64,000 bases of DNA from an uncultured Carboxylicivirga sp. (GTDB lineage Bacteria; Bacteroidota; Bacteroidia; Bacteroidales; Marinilabiliaceae), in contig CANNEA010000003.1 in assembly GCA_947503525.1 (NCBI GenBank), forward strand, positions 1 to 64,000. The letters run 5' to 3'. Position 1 is the stretch's first letter. Each line of letters begins with the position of its first letter. A program made the position numbers and the translations under genes. The notes beneath the pieces are model-generated. The model had not been told where the DNA came from and ran no database searches. It saw only the letters and a list, made by a program, of their open reading frames with translations. Positions 41,501 to 51,459 of the stretch are shown here, one piece after another.

Positions 41501-43573
41501 ATGCTTAAACAGTCAATTCTCATACTGCTTATTATTAACTCTATTGTCTTGCCTGCACAAGAGGAGAGTGAAGACCTGCTGAATATTAACGATCTTTCAC
41601 CTGAACTATATAAGTTACAGGATCTTGAGGCATCCCCTACTTCTGAAGGCATAATATGCCAAGTAAAGGCAGGAGAGGGAGGTAGTATCGTGTTTTTTCC
41701 AGAAGAGCAATATTGGGATTTAACAGAGTGGGTGTTTTTAAGTTTGGATATTGAAAATAAGATCGATAAGAAAGTTCGTTTTGAACCTGTTTTGGCCTAT
41801 GATAATCCCCGAAGAGGAAAGAAATTTTATCCGGTTAATAACAAGCATATCGGCTTTGTGAAAGCAAATGAAACATTAACATACAACTGTGTGATGATTC
41901 GTGATAAAATTAATGCACAGGATTACCCACAGAGTATTGATTTTCCGCAAATGAAAGGTTTGCCCGAAGGTGTTATTCTAAATTATGCCGGTATTGATGC
42001 CAAACACATTAAGGCTTTCAGGATAAATTTCCCCAAACAGAATTTTGACCGACAGGTATGCATAAAGCGATTGTTTAAAAACAAAGCAGCCCTACCCGAA
42101 TTATATACGCAGGATAAAGAGGCATTTTTCCCTTTTATCAATAAATACGGACAGTACAAACATGTTGACTGGCCCGGTAAAATTACAGATGATAGTCAGT
42201 TTTTAGCAGCCATTGAAAAAGAGCAGCAGGACCTAATAAAGCGCCCTGGTTCAAAAGAATGGAACCGCTTTGGCGGGTTTGTAAATGGGCCAAAGTATGA
42301 AGCAACAGGCCATTTCAGAACGCAAAAGATTGATGATCGTTGGTGGATCATTGATCCGGAAGGCTGCTTGTTTTGGTCAAGTGGCGTTAATAGTGCAGGA
42401 CGATTGGAAATACTAACGCCAACTAAAGGACGGGAACATTTCTTTGAAGGCATACCTGATAAGACTAATAGCAATGCTCATTTATTTGCTAAGAACCAAT
42501 ACAAGCATGGCTTAGCAAATCTGCATCGTAAATATGGTGCGGATAGTGAAGATGACTATGTGGCTGTTTCATTAAAACGTATGAAAAGTTGGGGACTGAA
42601 TACCCTAGGTGGCTGGTCGGCCGAAACAGTTGGAGAACACCCTGATGATATTAAATTGCCCTATACTGTATATATCAATTCTGTATCACCAGGCATTAAT
42701 GATAAGTTTCCTGATGTGTTTGATTCACGCTGGCAGGCTGATGTGGAGAAGAAAATAAAGGAAAAGGCAGCATTTGTAACAGATGATCCTTACTTCTTTG
42801 GATTCTTTATCAATAATGAAATCCATTGGGGTAATCCCAATAGCTTGGTCATACATTCTTTGGAAAAAGGTGCCGACTGCGCCGGGAAGAAAGCATACAT
42901 CAAGCTATTGAAAGAGGAATTGGAAAATATAAAATTGTTTAATGAGCTAAGCGGGGCCACTTTTAATACCTGGGATGAACTACTGACAAGCAAAGTGAAA
43001 GCCGGAACACTAAAGGTAGCTGGTCTAAAGGAATATAATGTGAAACATTACACCAAGATGTGTGAACTGTATTTCAAAACCACCAAAGCACTAATCGATA
43101 AATATGCACCGGATAAAATGTACATCGGCTGTCGTTGGCATGGAAACCATAAGAATAAGATAAATACAACAGTATCGGCTAAGTATCTCGATATACTCAC
43201 CTTTAATGCTTATGAAAATGAGGTGGAGTTTTACCCTTATCCGGCAAAGGATATAGATAAACCATTTATCATCTCTGAATTTAATTTTGGAGCTTTAGAT
43301 GCAGGTAAATTTTTTACAGGATTGGGCTATGCATCCAGTCAGCGAAACAGGGGTGAGAAGTATATGAATTTTATCGAAGGAGCACTCCGAAATCCAAGGT
43401 GCGTTGGAGCGCATTGGTTTATGTGGGCCAACTCAACCACTGCCGGTCGTGGCAATGGTGAAAATGCCAATTGTGGTTTGGTATCGATGACTGACCAGAT
43501 TTATTATGAATTAATAAGCTATATCCGCGAAACGACATACAAGATGTACCATTATCGTACTGAAGAACAATAA
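41501..43573 (+). CDS. GH50-type (beta-agarase family) hydrolase, copy 2
   Basis: A 690-residue secreted enzyme with signal peptide 1-19 (VLPA). It shares with the copy at 35348 the N-terminal beta-sandwich, PFINKYGQYKHVDWPGKI and DRWWIIDPEGCLFWSSG. The likely acid/base is Glu440 in INNEIHWGN and the nucleophile Glu593 in IISEFNFGA. GAHWFMWANSTTAGRGNGEN near the end is another shared block. Two diverged GH50-type copies suggest a division of labour, for example endo- and exo-acting, or different sulfation tolerance. Confidence 0.88.
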   Translation: MLKQSILILLIINSIVLPAQEESEDLLNINDLSPELYKLQDLEASPTSEGIICQVKAGEGGSIVFFPEEQYWDLTEWVFLSLDIENKIDKKVRFEPVLAYDNPRRGKKFYPVNNKHIGFVKANETLTYNCVMIRDKINAQDYPQSIDFPQMKGLPEGVILNYAGIDAKHIKAFRINFPKQNFDRQVCIKRLFKNKAALPELYTQDKEAFFPFINKYGQYKHVDWPGKITDDSQFLAAIEKEQQDLIKRPGSKEWNRFGGFVNGPKYEATGHFRTQKIDDRWWIIDPEGCLFWSSGVNSAGRLEILTPTKGREHFFEGIPDKTNSNAHLFAKNQYKHGLANLHRKYGADSEDDYVAVSLKRMKSWGLNTLGGWSAETVGEHPDDIKLPYTVYINSVSPGINDKFPDVFDSRWQADVEKKIKEKAAFVTDDPYFFGFFINNEIHWGNPNSLVIHSLEKGADCAGKKAYIKLLKEELENIKLFNELSGATFNTWDELLTSKVKAGTLKVAGLKEYNVKHYTKMCELYFKTTKALIDKYAPDKMYIGCRWHGNHKNKINTTVSAKYLDILTFNAYENEVEFYPYPAKDIDKPFIISEFNFGALDAGKFFTGLGYASSQRNRGEKYMNFIEGALRNPRCVGAHWFMWANSTTAGRGNGENANCGLVSMTDQIYYELISYIRETTYKMYHYRTEEQ

Positions 43574-43584
43574 ACAAAATTCAG

Positions 43585-44469
43585 ATGAAGAATCTACTTA
43601 TAATAAGCCTGTTGCTCTTTTCTGTTGTTGGTGTGTCAGCCCAAATAAAGCCAGATACCATTGTGGTTTATAAAACGATAGGGGATGTTGAACTAAGAAT
43701 GCACATCTTCTTTCCGGAAAATCATCATACGGATGGGGCTAAACCAGCCCTTGTATTCTTTCACGGTGGAGGTTGGAAAGGTGGCGGACCGGAACATTTT
43801 TATGGTCAATGTGCGTATTTTGCTTCACGAGGAATGGTGTGTATGAGTGCCCAATACCGCACCGAAAAAAGCAATGGTACAAGCCCCATTGAATGTGTAA
43901 AGGATGGTAAAACGGCCATGCGATGGGCATATGCAAATGCATGTAGTTATGGTATTCATAAAGATAAGATAGTAGCCGCAGGTGGTTCTGCAGGTGGGCA
44001 TGTGGCCGCAGCCACAGCAACGGTACAGGGGTTTAATGAGGCAGGAGAGGATACAGCTATTTCTTGCCGACCCAAAGCTCTGGTCTTGTATAATCCGGTG
44101 GCTAATAACGGTCCTGGAGCTTATGGTTATAATAGGGTAAAAGCCTATTATAAAGCTTTTTCACCTTATCACAACCTGAAGAAAGATACACCACCAACAT
44201 TAATCATGTTGGGCACCAAAGACAAGTTGTTTACACCTGGCATGGCTCAGAATTATAAAAGTAAAATGGAGGCTTTGGGGCAACACTGTGATTTAATTCT
44301 TTACGAAGACCAGGATCATGCTTTTTTTAATAAAGACAAGAACGAAGAGATGCATTACCAAACTATGATTGATGCTGATAAATTTCTAATTTCTCTTGGT
44401 TACTTAAAAGGAGAGCCGGTCGTATTGGATTTATTGATGAAAAGTGAAAACAGTAACCATAAACATTAA
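43585..44469 (+). CDS. Alpha/beta hydrolase, esterase
   Basis: A 294-residue secreted esterase with signal peptide 1-20 (VSA). The oxyanion motif is HGGGW (His60), the nucleophile is Ser135 in GGSAGG, and Asp213 (TKDKLF) and His245 (DQDHAFF) complete the triad, as in hormone-sensitive-lipase and carbohydrate esterases. It begins 11 bp after the GH50-type gene and ends 2 bp before the next gene. It probably removes acyl groups from the polysaccharide or its oligomers. Confidence 0.87.
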   Translation: MKNLLIISLLLFSVVGVSAQIKPDTIVVYKTIGDVELRMHIFFPENHHTDGAKPALVFFHGGGWKGGGPEHFYGQCAYFASRGMVCMSAQYRTEKSNGTSPIECVKDGKTAMRWAYANACSYGIHKDKIVAAGGSAGGHVAAATATVQGFNEAGEDTAISCRPKALVLYNPVANNGPGAYGYNRVKAYYKAFSPYHNLKKDTPPTLIMLGTKDKLFTPGMAQNYKSKMEALGQHCDLILYEDQDHAFFNKDKNEEMHYQTMIDADKFLISLGYLKGEPVVLDLLMKSENSNHKH

Positions 44470-44471
44470 AT

Positions 44472-47400
44472 ATGCGAATAGTTCTATCCATTTATATACT
44501 GTTGTTGACGGGTACACTCGTTGCCCAAACAAACACTGCCTTTCAAGCTTACAATACGCAAGGCGATAATTTGATCCATATCGTAACGGCTGATTTTGAT
44601 AATGTAGGTGCAAAGGATTTCGTAGTGGCTATGTCTGTTGAAGGAAAGGTAATCGCATTTAAGCGCCCTGATCAGATTACTGAATCTGGTGCCGACAATC
44701 GTTTATGGGAATATACAGATTTACCCTCAATGGGACTAAGAGTGTTGGCGGGTGATGTAAGCGAAAGTAGTTCTGGTGATGAAATCCTGCTGCCAGGGAC
44801 AGACGGTCATTTAAGGGTTCTTTCTTCGGGTGGAGAATTATTATTGGATAAGGAGGTAAGTACTGGCGCTCTCTACTCAGCTACTGTGGCCAAAGGAGTA
44901 GGTGGCCAAGCGGTAATTGTCACTTCAGGGGTTGATGGAATGGTATATATACTAAATAATTCGGGTGTCTTACTTCATTCTTTTCGGCCGGAAACAGGCA
45001 AGGCTTCAGGCGTATCCGGGTTGGTGCGTCATGTAGTGGCTGGCGATTTTGATGGCAATGGAACAGACGAAGTGCTTGCTTTTGTCAACCGTAAGAGTTT
45101 TGAAGGCAATAATTTCATTGATATCATTGATTTAGCCACATATAAGCGTCCAGCCTATTGGAATGGAGATGCCGATGAGCTAAGTGATGATGTGGTGGCA
45201 GGTCTTGGATTTACCGACAAGCAATTACCACGGATTTATGATATGGATGGCGATGGTCAAGTTGAGCTAGCTGCTCATTGGGGTGTTTTTCATCCCGAAG
45301 ATGGTCCGCGTACCAAAGTGTTTTCTAGCATGATGGCCGAAACAGAAAAACTACATTTAAATACCTACAAGACCTATGCAAAAAACTATTTAATTCAAAA
45401 TCATGGTTTTGAAAAATCAGACAAGGAAGATTTAACATCTACGGGTAAATACCTGATGCAGCATGGTGTTCCTGGCGATTTTGATGGGGATGGACATGCC
45501 GAAATATTCACCATTTATGGCGATGATTTATTTCTTTCACAATACGATGCCACTACCAAAACATTGGCTATCTCTGATTATACCTGGGCGCACTCCATGT
45601 ATCATTTTAGCGATGGCGCATGTTTACAAGATAGAAATGGTGGGGCAGATAAAATGGTGCTGTCAGGTCCCATCAATGGCGACGACCATTTTTACATTGT
45701 TGACCTGACGAATGATAATTGGAAAACTGAAGCTCGTAATATCTGTTGCAATGGCCGTTTTGCCGAAGTAGAACAAAACTTAAATGTGTTAAGTGATAAA
45801 ATCGACCAATTTTCCGGGACCTTGGCTGGTGGAGAAAAGCCGATATGGTACCTTGATTATTTTGCCAGCGGTTTATGGTGGGACATGACACCTGAGAATA
45901 GTGCACTGCAGGCGCAGAAAGTGTATGATGCACAACAGCAATGGTACAATAAAATTGGCGGACAAGAGAACTACCGTTCTACAAAAATTCGACTCGCAGC
46001 CAGTGTGAACTCTTGTATTTATGGCATGAGTAACGAATGTGACAAGGAAAGTATTACTGCTGAAGGCGTCAAGAACTTTTGTGCAGCGCTGGCCCAAAAG
46101 GGAGCCTACTTCTGCCTGAAAATCGGGCATGGCCCTCATATTTTTATTACCCCTGAGGATTTAGCTGATTGTTATGAGGCCTCTGTAGTGGATGGCGAAT
46201 GTTACATGATGGCACGAACCCGGGAATTAAACGATCATGAAGACTTTGAATCCTATATACCACATCTTGACGCCTTGTTGGCTCGTGCTGAACAGATTGG
46301 TTCGGCCCCGCCAATGGTGATGTTATGTGCCAAGGGTGCAACGTTTACCGCTTTAACACAGAATCAGGCCGATAGCTATTTTCCAAAGTACAAGGATATA
46401 TTGGTGCCTGGGGTGGAGAATTCCAATGTGACTGAGCTGGACCTTAGTTTAGCCGAACGAGTTGGTTTGTGGATGAATGGCGATGTAGAAAACTGGGGCT
46501 GTAATGTTATTGGCGACAACTTGTCCGCCAATCGTGTAGCCGAATGGGGCGGCATGCGCAATGCACATATTGTTTTACGTCAAATGCTATCACAATATAG
46601 TCTTGGAGCTAAGGTATTCAGAACAACATCTATTACTGCATTGAACAATCCACTCTACGAACGTGGTGATGTGAGTGGCGAGGACCAGCAATGGACACAG
46701 GTATTTCAGAAAGGAGTGTTGAACTTCCTGAAATTGGTGGATAAAGGTGTTTATCCCAATACTCCTGTACCGGCTCAAATCAAAGGCATCTCACCTGTGT
46801 CGGTGGGCATTTATAATCGAAGCAATCGCCTGACTGAACAAAGCATTAATCACGACCATTACTTGTATCAGCCCGAAACCAATAACTATGTCATCAATCG
46901 CTTGGCCTGTTGGAATGCCTATACCGATATTCCCGAAACAGATGCTACTTCCTTTTTGTACGGCACTACGCGCCGTTGGGAAAATATGTTTCCATCCATG
47001 CCTGGTGGTTTTGTAACGATTGTGCCTTCAACTCAGGCTTCAGAAATTGAGGGGAATTCATGGTGTAATGTCGCCTATCAAACCAATGGCGATGCATGGG
47101 ATAACTTATCTTTAAACGAGGCAAGAGAGACCATCAGTAATGAGGTATTATCGCAACGTCATCATCTTGATTTTTATGTCGATGGAGATTGTTTTTGGCA
47201 GATAACACAACAAAAAGATGATCCTTATACCTACTTTGCCTTTCTAATGGATAATAATGAATTATCACCTGTTGAACATACTATAAAATTAAAAGCTGGT
47301 ATGTCAATCAATGGCGAGTGCCAGGTGTTTGACCAGCTTGGTAGTTCTGAGGCTATCGGCACATTGTCTTCTAATACCGATGAGTTGAGTATCAATATCC

Positions 47401-47720
47401 CGGCCGGAACAGCACGCTTTTTAAGTATTAAGTTAAGTGAATTGCCTAAGGAGGATGTGGGAATTAGAAGAATTGAGGCTGACTTGATTAAGATGTATCC
47501 AAACCCTTCTAATGATATCATAAATATTGAACTGAAGGATACTTCACCACATACTACGGATATAACGATCTATAATAGTGCAGGATTAAAAATGCAGCGA
47601 TTACAATTAAATGGTGATCATCAACAAATATCAGTTAATAATTGGTTGCCGGGAGTGTATGTTTTGCACATAATGCAAAGCAATAAATTCCAGGCGCTAA
47701 AGTTGGTAATAAGTGACTGA
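44472..47720 (+). CDS. Large FG-GAP beta-propeller protein with T9SS domain, candidate polysaccharide-degrading enzyme
   Basis: A 1082-residue protein with signal peptide 1-19 (TLVA). The first ~400 residues contain FG-GAP/VCBS-type repeats with Ca-binding loops: DFDNVGAKD, DFDGNGTDE, DMDGDGQVE and DFDGDGHAE. Residues about 450-990 form a globular region rich in Trp, Tyr and Cys (YLDYFASGLWWDMTP, NGDVENWGCNVIG, TRRWENMFPSMPGG) whose family I do not recognise with certainty. The last ~80 residues (MYPNPSNDIINIEL to KLVISD) are a T9SS sorting domain. An N-terminal propeller joined to a second domain resembles the known lambda-carrageenase layout (GH150). That is the leading hypothesis, not a firm assignment. 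It starts 2 bp after the esterase. Confidence 0.75.
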   Translation: MRIVLSIYILLLTGTLVAQTNTAFQAYNTQGDNLIHIVTADFDNVGAKDFVVAMSVEGKVIAFKRPDQITESGADNRLWEYTDLPSMGLRVLAGDVSESSSGDEILLPGTDGHLRVLSSGGELLLDKEVSTGALYSATVAKGVGGQAVIVTSGVDGMVYILNNSGVLLHSFRPETGKASGVSGLVRHVVAGDFDGNGTDEVLAFVNRKSFEGNNFIDIIDLATYKRPAYWNGDADELSDDVVAGLGFTDKQLPRIYDMDGDGQVELAAHWGVFHPEDGPRTKVFSSMMAETEKLHLNTYKTYAKNYLIQNHGFEKSDKEDLTSTGKYLMQHGVPGDFDGDGHAEIFTIYGDDLFLSQYDATTKTLAISDYTWAHSMYHFSDGACLQDRNGGADKMVLSGPINGDDHFYIVDLTNDNWKTEARNICCNGRFAEVEQNLNVLSDKIDQFSGTLAGGEKPIWYLDYFASGLWWDMTPENSALQAQKVYDAQQQWYNKIGGQENYRSTKIRLAASVNSCIYGMSNECDKESITAEGVKNFCAALAQKGAYFCLKIGHGPHIFITPEDLADCYEASVVDGECYMMARTRELNDHEDFESYIPHLDALLARAEQIGSAPPMVMLCAKGATFTALTQNQADSYFPKYKDILVPGVENSNVTELDLSLAERVGLWMNGDVENWGCNVIGDNLSANRVAEWGGMRNAHIVLRQMLSQYSLGAKVFRTTSITALNNPLYERGDVSGEDQQWTQVFQKGVLNFLKLVDKGVYPNTPVPAQIKGISPVSVGIYNRSNRLTEQSINHDHYLYQPETNNYVINRLACWNAYTDIPETDATSFLYGTTRRWENMFPSMPGGFVTIVPSTQASEIEGNSWCNVAYQTNGDAWDNLSLNEARETISNEVLSQRHHLDFYVDGDCFWQITQQKDDPYTYFAFLMDNNELSPVEHTIKLKAGMSINGECQVFDQLGSSEAIGTLSSNTDELSINIPAGTARFLSIKLSELPKEDVGIRRIEADLIKMYPNPSNDIINIELKDTSPHTTDITIYNSAGLKMQRLQLNGDHQQISVNNWLPGVYVLHIMQSNKFQALKLVISD

Positions 47721-47793
47721 TAGATGGTAATTAGCTTATTGTGAGAGTAGGAGTCTTTGACTTCATTTAAACACTTTATTGATAAACAATAAA

Positions 47794-49995
47794 ATGAATG
47801 TGAAATATATGAATAAGTGCCTTGTTTTGTTAGTGTTATCGATCTTTAGTTTGATAGCGACTGCCCAGGATAAGCCTAATGTGATTGTGATCATGGCTGA
47901 CGATCTGGGCTATGGTGATGTGGGGTTTAACGGTTCCACAGAAATACCAACACCTAACATCGATCGCATTGCTGATAATGGTATCAAATTCACCAGTGCT
48001 TATACTACTTATTCGGTTTGTGGGCCGAGCCGAGCGGGTTTCATTACTGGTCGCTATCAGCAGCGTTTCGGTTTTGAGCGTAATCCACTTTACAGAGTTA
48101 ATGACCCACACATGGGCTTGCCACTTGATGAAATGACCATTGCCGAATCGGTTTCAGAAGTGGGCTATACCTCTGGAATAATTGGCAAATGGCATTTGGG
48201 TGCTCATATCTCCAACCATCCGCTCAATCGAGGATTCGACGAGTTTTATGGTCACCTGGGTGGCGGGCACAAATATTTTCCGGAATCATTGACCATTGAA
48301 GATAGCTACGATGCTAAAAATGAAGAACAGAGTTATCTTACATGGCTGTTACGTAATCATAGCCCGGAAAAAACAGATGAGTACATTACCGATGAATTTT
48401 CTAATGAAGCAGTTGAGTTCGTCAATCGTCATAAGGACAATCCCTTTTTTCTTTTTCTCTCGTACAATGCACCACATACACCCATGGAGGCTAAGGTTGA
48501 AGATTTAGCTTTATTTCCTAATCTGGTGGATGAAAACGGCCATAAGCGCAAAACTTATGCAGCAATGGTGTATGCTGTTGACAGAGGTGTTGGTCGTGTT
48601 TTAGATAAGCTTCAGGAATTAGAGATTGAAGATAATACCATCATTTTTTTCTTGTCAGATAATGGTGGGCCTATTAATAAAAATGCTTCGGACAATGGTG
48701 TTTTACGCGGCGGTAAAAGTGATGTTTTTGAAGGCGGATATCGGGTTCCATTTGCCATGCAATGGACCGGTGAAATTGATGGTGGAGGCACTTTTAATTA
48801 TCCTGTATCATCGCTGGATATTTTCGCTACTTTATCAGCCCTTTCAAATTCCCCAATTAACCCGGATAAACCGCTGGATGGGGTAAATCTAATGCCTTTT
48901 TTAAGAGGTGAAGAAGTCAGTCCTCCACATGAAACCATCCACATTCGCAAATTTGATCAGGATCGTCATGCTGTGCGCTATGGCGATATGAAATACATAC
49001 GATTTAAAGCGGAAAGTCCGAATTCCAGATTGTACGACTTAAGCACCAATATCAGTGAAAGTGATGCAGATGGCAAAAACCTGTATTGGAATGCTGATTT
49101 TCGTGCTCAGCGTGATGAATTACAAACTATTCAAGCTAATTGGGAAGCCGATCTACTTCACCCTCGTTTTTTAGGTCTAGTACATGATGAGTTGGTTTGG
49201 GCCACTGAAGTTACTTTATCGAGCACTAAGCTGGAACTTAATGTTGATGATGCACATCAGCTTGAAGCTTCTATCTTGCCCGATGATGCCTTCAATGATT
49301 TCATCGAATGGAACACGAATAATACAGCTGTAGCGACCGTCGATAAGGATGGAACTATAAGGGCACATAAGGACGGATATGCACTAATCACAGCCCGTGT
49401 AGTCGATCGTCGGCAGATATTCAGGCAATGTATCGTTAAGGTTGGGAACCCAAATGCCCCAAGCAGTATTACCTTATCTAAAGAACAGGTAACGCTTACC
49501 CAAGGAAAAGGGGTGCATTTAACAAGCACGTCTTCCCCGAGCAATGATACTTATGCGATTGAATGGACAAGTAGCAATACATCGGTGGCAACTGTTGATG
49601 AACAGGGTTTGGTATTAAGTCATCAAAAAGGTTCTGCAACCATAACAGCTAAAGTGATAGGAAATGAGCAAGTTTATGCTACTTGTGCCATTACGGTTAA
49701 TAAATATGTTGAGAATACTGGTATTTTCGACAATTACGATAAGGTTACAGATATCTATACCTTTTATCCTAATCCTGTTGATAAACAGTTAAATGTGTTC
49801 TTTAAGAATGCGTCGGTAAAGAAAGAACTAAGTATTTGTGATATTCAAGGAAGAACATTATTTAGAGAATCAATTAATGCCGGCGTTCAGAATACTTCAA
49901 TTGTATTACCACCAACTCTGCTTAATGATATTTACCTTCTTAGCATTATCGAAGGTGCTAGCAGGCAGACAAGTAAGTTGGTTTTGAACAGATAA
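47794..49995 (+). CDS. S1 family sulfatase with two BIG2 domains and T9SS sorting domain
   Basis: A multidomain sulfatase of 733 residues from the ATG at 47794; the ATG at 47809 is an equally good start, and the frame reaches a TTG at 47779. The signal peptide ends LIATAQ. MADDLGYGDVGF, CGPSR (Cys76), IIGKWHLG and FLSDNGGP define the sulfatase domain, about residues 25-465. Two bacterial immunoglobulin-like (BIG2) domains follow, each with an AVATVD or SVATVD phrase. The C-terminus (FYPNPVDKQL to SKLVLNR) is a T9SS sorting domain, so it is probably surface-located. It is the first of four sulfatases in tight array. Confidence 0.93.
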   Translation: MNVKYMNKCLVLLVLSIFSLIATAQDKPNVIVIMADDLGYGDVGFNGSTEIPTPNIDRIADNGIKFTSAYTTYSVCGPSRAGFITGRYQQRFGFERNPLYRVNDPHMGLPLDEMTIAESVSEVGYTSGIIGKWHLGAHISNHPLNRGFDEFYGHLGGGHKYFPESLTIEDSYDAKNEEQSYLTWLLRNHSPEKTDEYITDEFSNEAVEFVNRHKDNPFFLFLSYNAPHTPMEAKVEDLALFPNLVDENGHKRKTYAAMVYAVDRGVGRVLDKLQELEIEDNTIIFFLSDNGGPINKNASDNGVLRGGKSDVFEGGYRVPFAMQWTGEIDGGGTFNYPVSSLDIFATLSALSNSPINPDKPLDGVNLMPFLRGEEVSPPHETIHIRKFDQDRHAVRYGDMKYIRFKAESPNSRLYDLSTNISESDADGKNLYWNADFRAQRDELQTIQANWEADLLHPRFLGLVHDELVWATEVTLSSTKLELNVDDAHQLEASILPDDAFNDFIEWNTNNTAVATVDKDGTIRAHKDGYALITARVVDRRQIFRQCIVKVGNPNAPSSITLSKEQVTLTQGKGVHLTSTSSPSNDTYAIEWTSSNTSVATVDEQGLVLSHQKGSATITAKVIGNEQVYATCAITVNKYVENTGIFDNYDKVTDIYTFYPNPVDKQLNVFFKNASVKKELSICDIQGRTLFRESINAGVQNTSIVLPPTLLNDIYLLSIIEGASRQTSKLVLNR

Positions 49996-50000
49996 GCTTG

Positions 50001-51455
50001 ATGAAGAATAAACAAAAACGAAATAGCTTATATATTTCATTCATAGTTTCTGTTATTCTATGTTCTTGTAGTGGTATGGAACAAAATGAACATACAAATA
50101 TCATTATTTTCCTTACTGATGATCAGGGATATAATGATTTAGGATGTTATGGTTCACCTACTATCAAAACACCTAACCTGGATGAGATGGCGAATCATGG
50201 AATCAGATTTACTAATTTCTATGCACAACCATTGTGTGGCCCTTCCAGGGCTGCTTTACTCACCGGAAGTTATCCAATTCGAATTGCTGAACCTAATAAC
50301 ACAAAAGGTTTTCATACAAAATTGCATCCTAAAGAAATAACCATCGCTGAAGTTTTAAAGAAGAAAGCTTATAACACTGCATGCATTGGTAAATGGCATG
50401 CAGGAGAGGAAACGGAACAAATGCCCTTAAAACAAGGTTTTGATTATTATTTCGGTACACCTAAATATAATGGCAATACTAAATTAATTGAACAATCGAA
50501 ACATAGGAGTATCGTTTTAAGGAACAACGATACACTAAACGTCATCAATAAAGTAAAAGAAATGGGGCAGCTTACCCAAAGGTATACCAAAGAAGCTGTT
50601 AACTACATAAGGTCAAATAAGAATAAGCCGTTCTTCCTGTATTTATCACATAACATGCCTCACGTTCCCTTGGGTGCTTCAGAAGATTTTAGAGGAAAAT
50701 CAGCTGGTGGTTTTTATGGTGATGTGATTGAGGAATTGGATTGGAGCATGGGCGAAGTTTTAAGAACCCTTAAGGAAGAAAGTTTGGAAGAAAATACACT
50801 TGTCATCTTTGTGTCGGATAATGGGCCTTGGATTGAAGGAAAAATTGGTGATCACGCAGGCAGTGCTTTCCCTCTAAGAGGCTCCAAGGCACAAACCTGG
50901 GAAGGTGGCGTGCGGGTTCCCTGTATTATGCAATGGAAGGGGAAACTAGCAGAGGGAAGTGTTAATCATGAATTGTTAACTACAATGGATTTCTTACCTT
51001 CATTTGCTGAGCTCGCTGGAATTCAGATGCCTGATACTATTGCCATAGATGGTAAGAGTTTTAAAGATGTCATTCTGCATAATAAAGAGAGTGAGCACGA
51101 TCGTTTTTTTTACTATGCCTTTACACACCTTCAAGCAATCAGAGACAAGGAGTGGAAGTTGGTATTGCCGCGCACAAAGAAACCAGCCTATATGAAATGG
51201 AGAGGGAGAAGGATTGATGGAGTTGAAGGTATTCAGCTTTTTAATCTGATTGAAGATAAAGAAGAGCAATACAACCTTGCTGATAAATATCCCGATAAAG
51301 TAAAGGAATTAATGTTGCTAATTGAAGAAGGTCGTACAGAGTTAGGCGATTGCAATTGCATAGGTCAGGGTGCACGGTTTTACGACAGTTCGCCTATGTC
51401 GGCTCGCATCGAAGAATTCTATAAATCAGAAATTAGTAAGAAGCGTGAAAACTAA
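50001..51455 (+). CDS. S1 family sulfatase, lipoprotein
   Basis: A 484-residue sulfatase. The ATG at 50001 is preferred; an in-frame TTG lies directly before it. The lipoprotein signal ends at Cys23 (ILCSC). LTDDQGYNDLGCYG, Cys79 in CGPSR, CIGKWHAGE and FVSDNGPW make the active site. It begins 5 bp after the previous stop and ends 4 bp before the next gene. LYLSHNMPHVPLG is the normal substrate-side His motif. Confidence 0.92.
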   Translation: MKNKQKRNSLYISFIVSVILCSCSGMEQNEHTNIIIFLTDDQGYNDLGCYGSPTIKTPNLDEMANHGIRFTNFYAQPLCGPSRAALLTGSYPIRIAEPNNTKGFHTKLHPKEITIAEVLKKKAYNTACIGKWHAGEETEQMPLKQGFDYYFGTPKYNGNTKLIEQSKHRSIVLRNNDTLNVINKVKEMGQLTQRYTKEAVNYIRSNKNKPFFLYLSHNMPHVPLGASEDFRGKSAGGFYGDVIEELDWSMGEVLRTLKEESLEENTLVIFVSDNGPWIEGKIGDHAGSAFPLRGSKAQTWEGGVRVPCIMQWKGKLAEGSVNHELLTTMDFLPSFAELAGIQMPDTIAIDGKSFKDVILHNKESEHDRFFYYAFTHLQAIRDKEWKLVLPRTKKPAYMKWRGRRIDGVEGIQLFNLIEDKEEQYNLADKYPDKVKELMLLIEEGRTELGDCNCIGQGARFYDSSPMSARIEEFYKSEISKKREN

Positions 51456-51459
51456 AAAG

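Noticed and set aside
44472-47720. Firm assignment as lambda-carrageenase
   Set aside because: Only the domain layout supports it. The catalytic domain motifs could not be matched from memory, so it remains a hypothesis.
51370-51459. N-terminal extension of the iduronate-sulfatase-like protein
   Set aside because: It overlaps the preceding sulfatase gene by 86 bases and would hide the clear signal peptide that starts at 51460.
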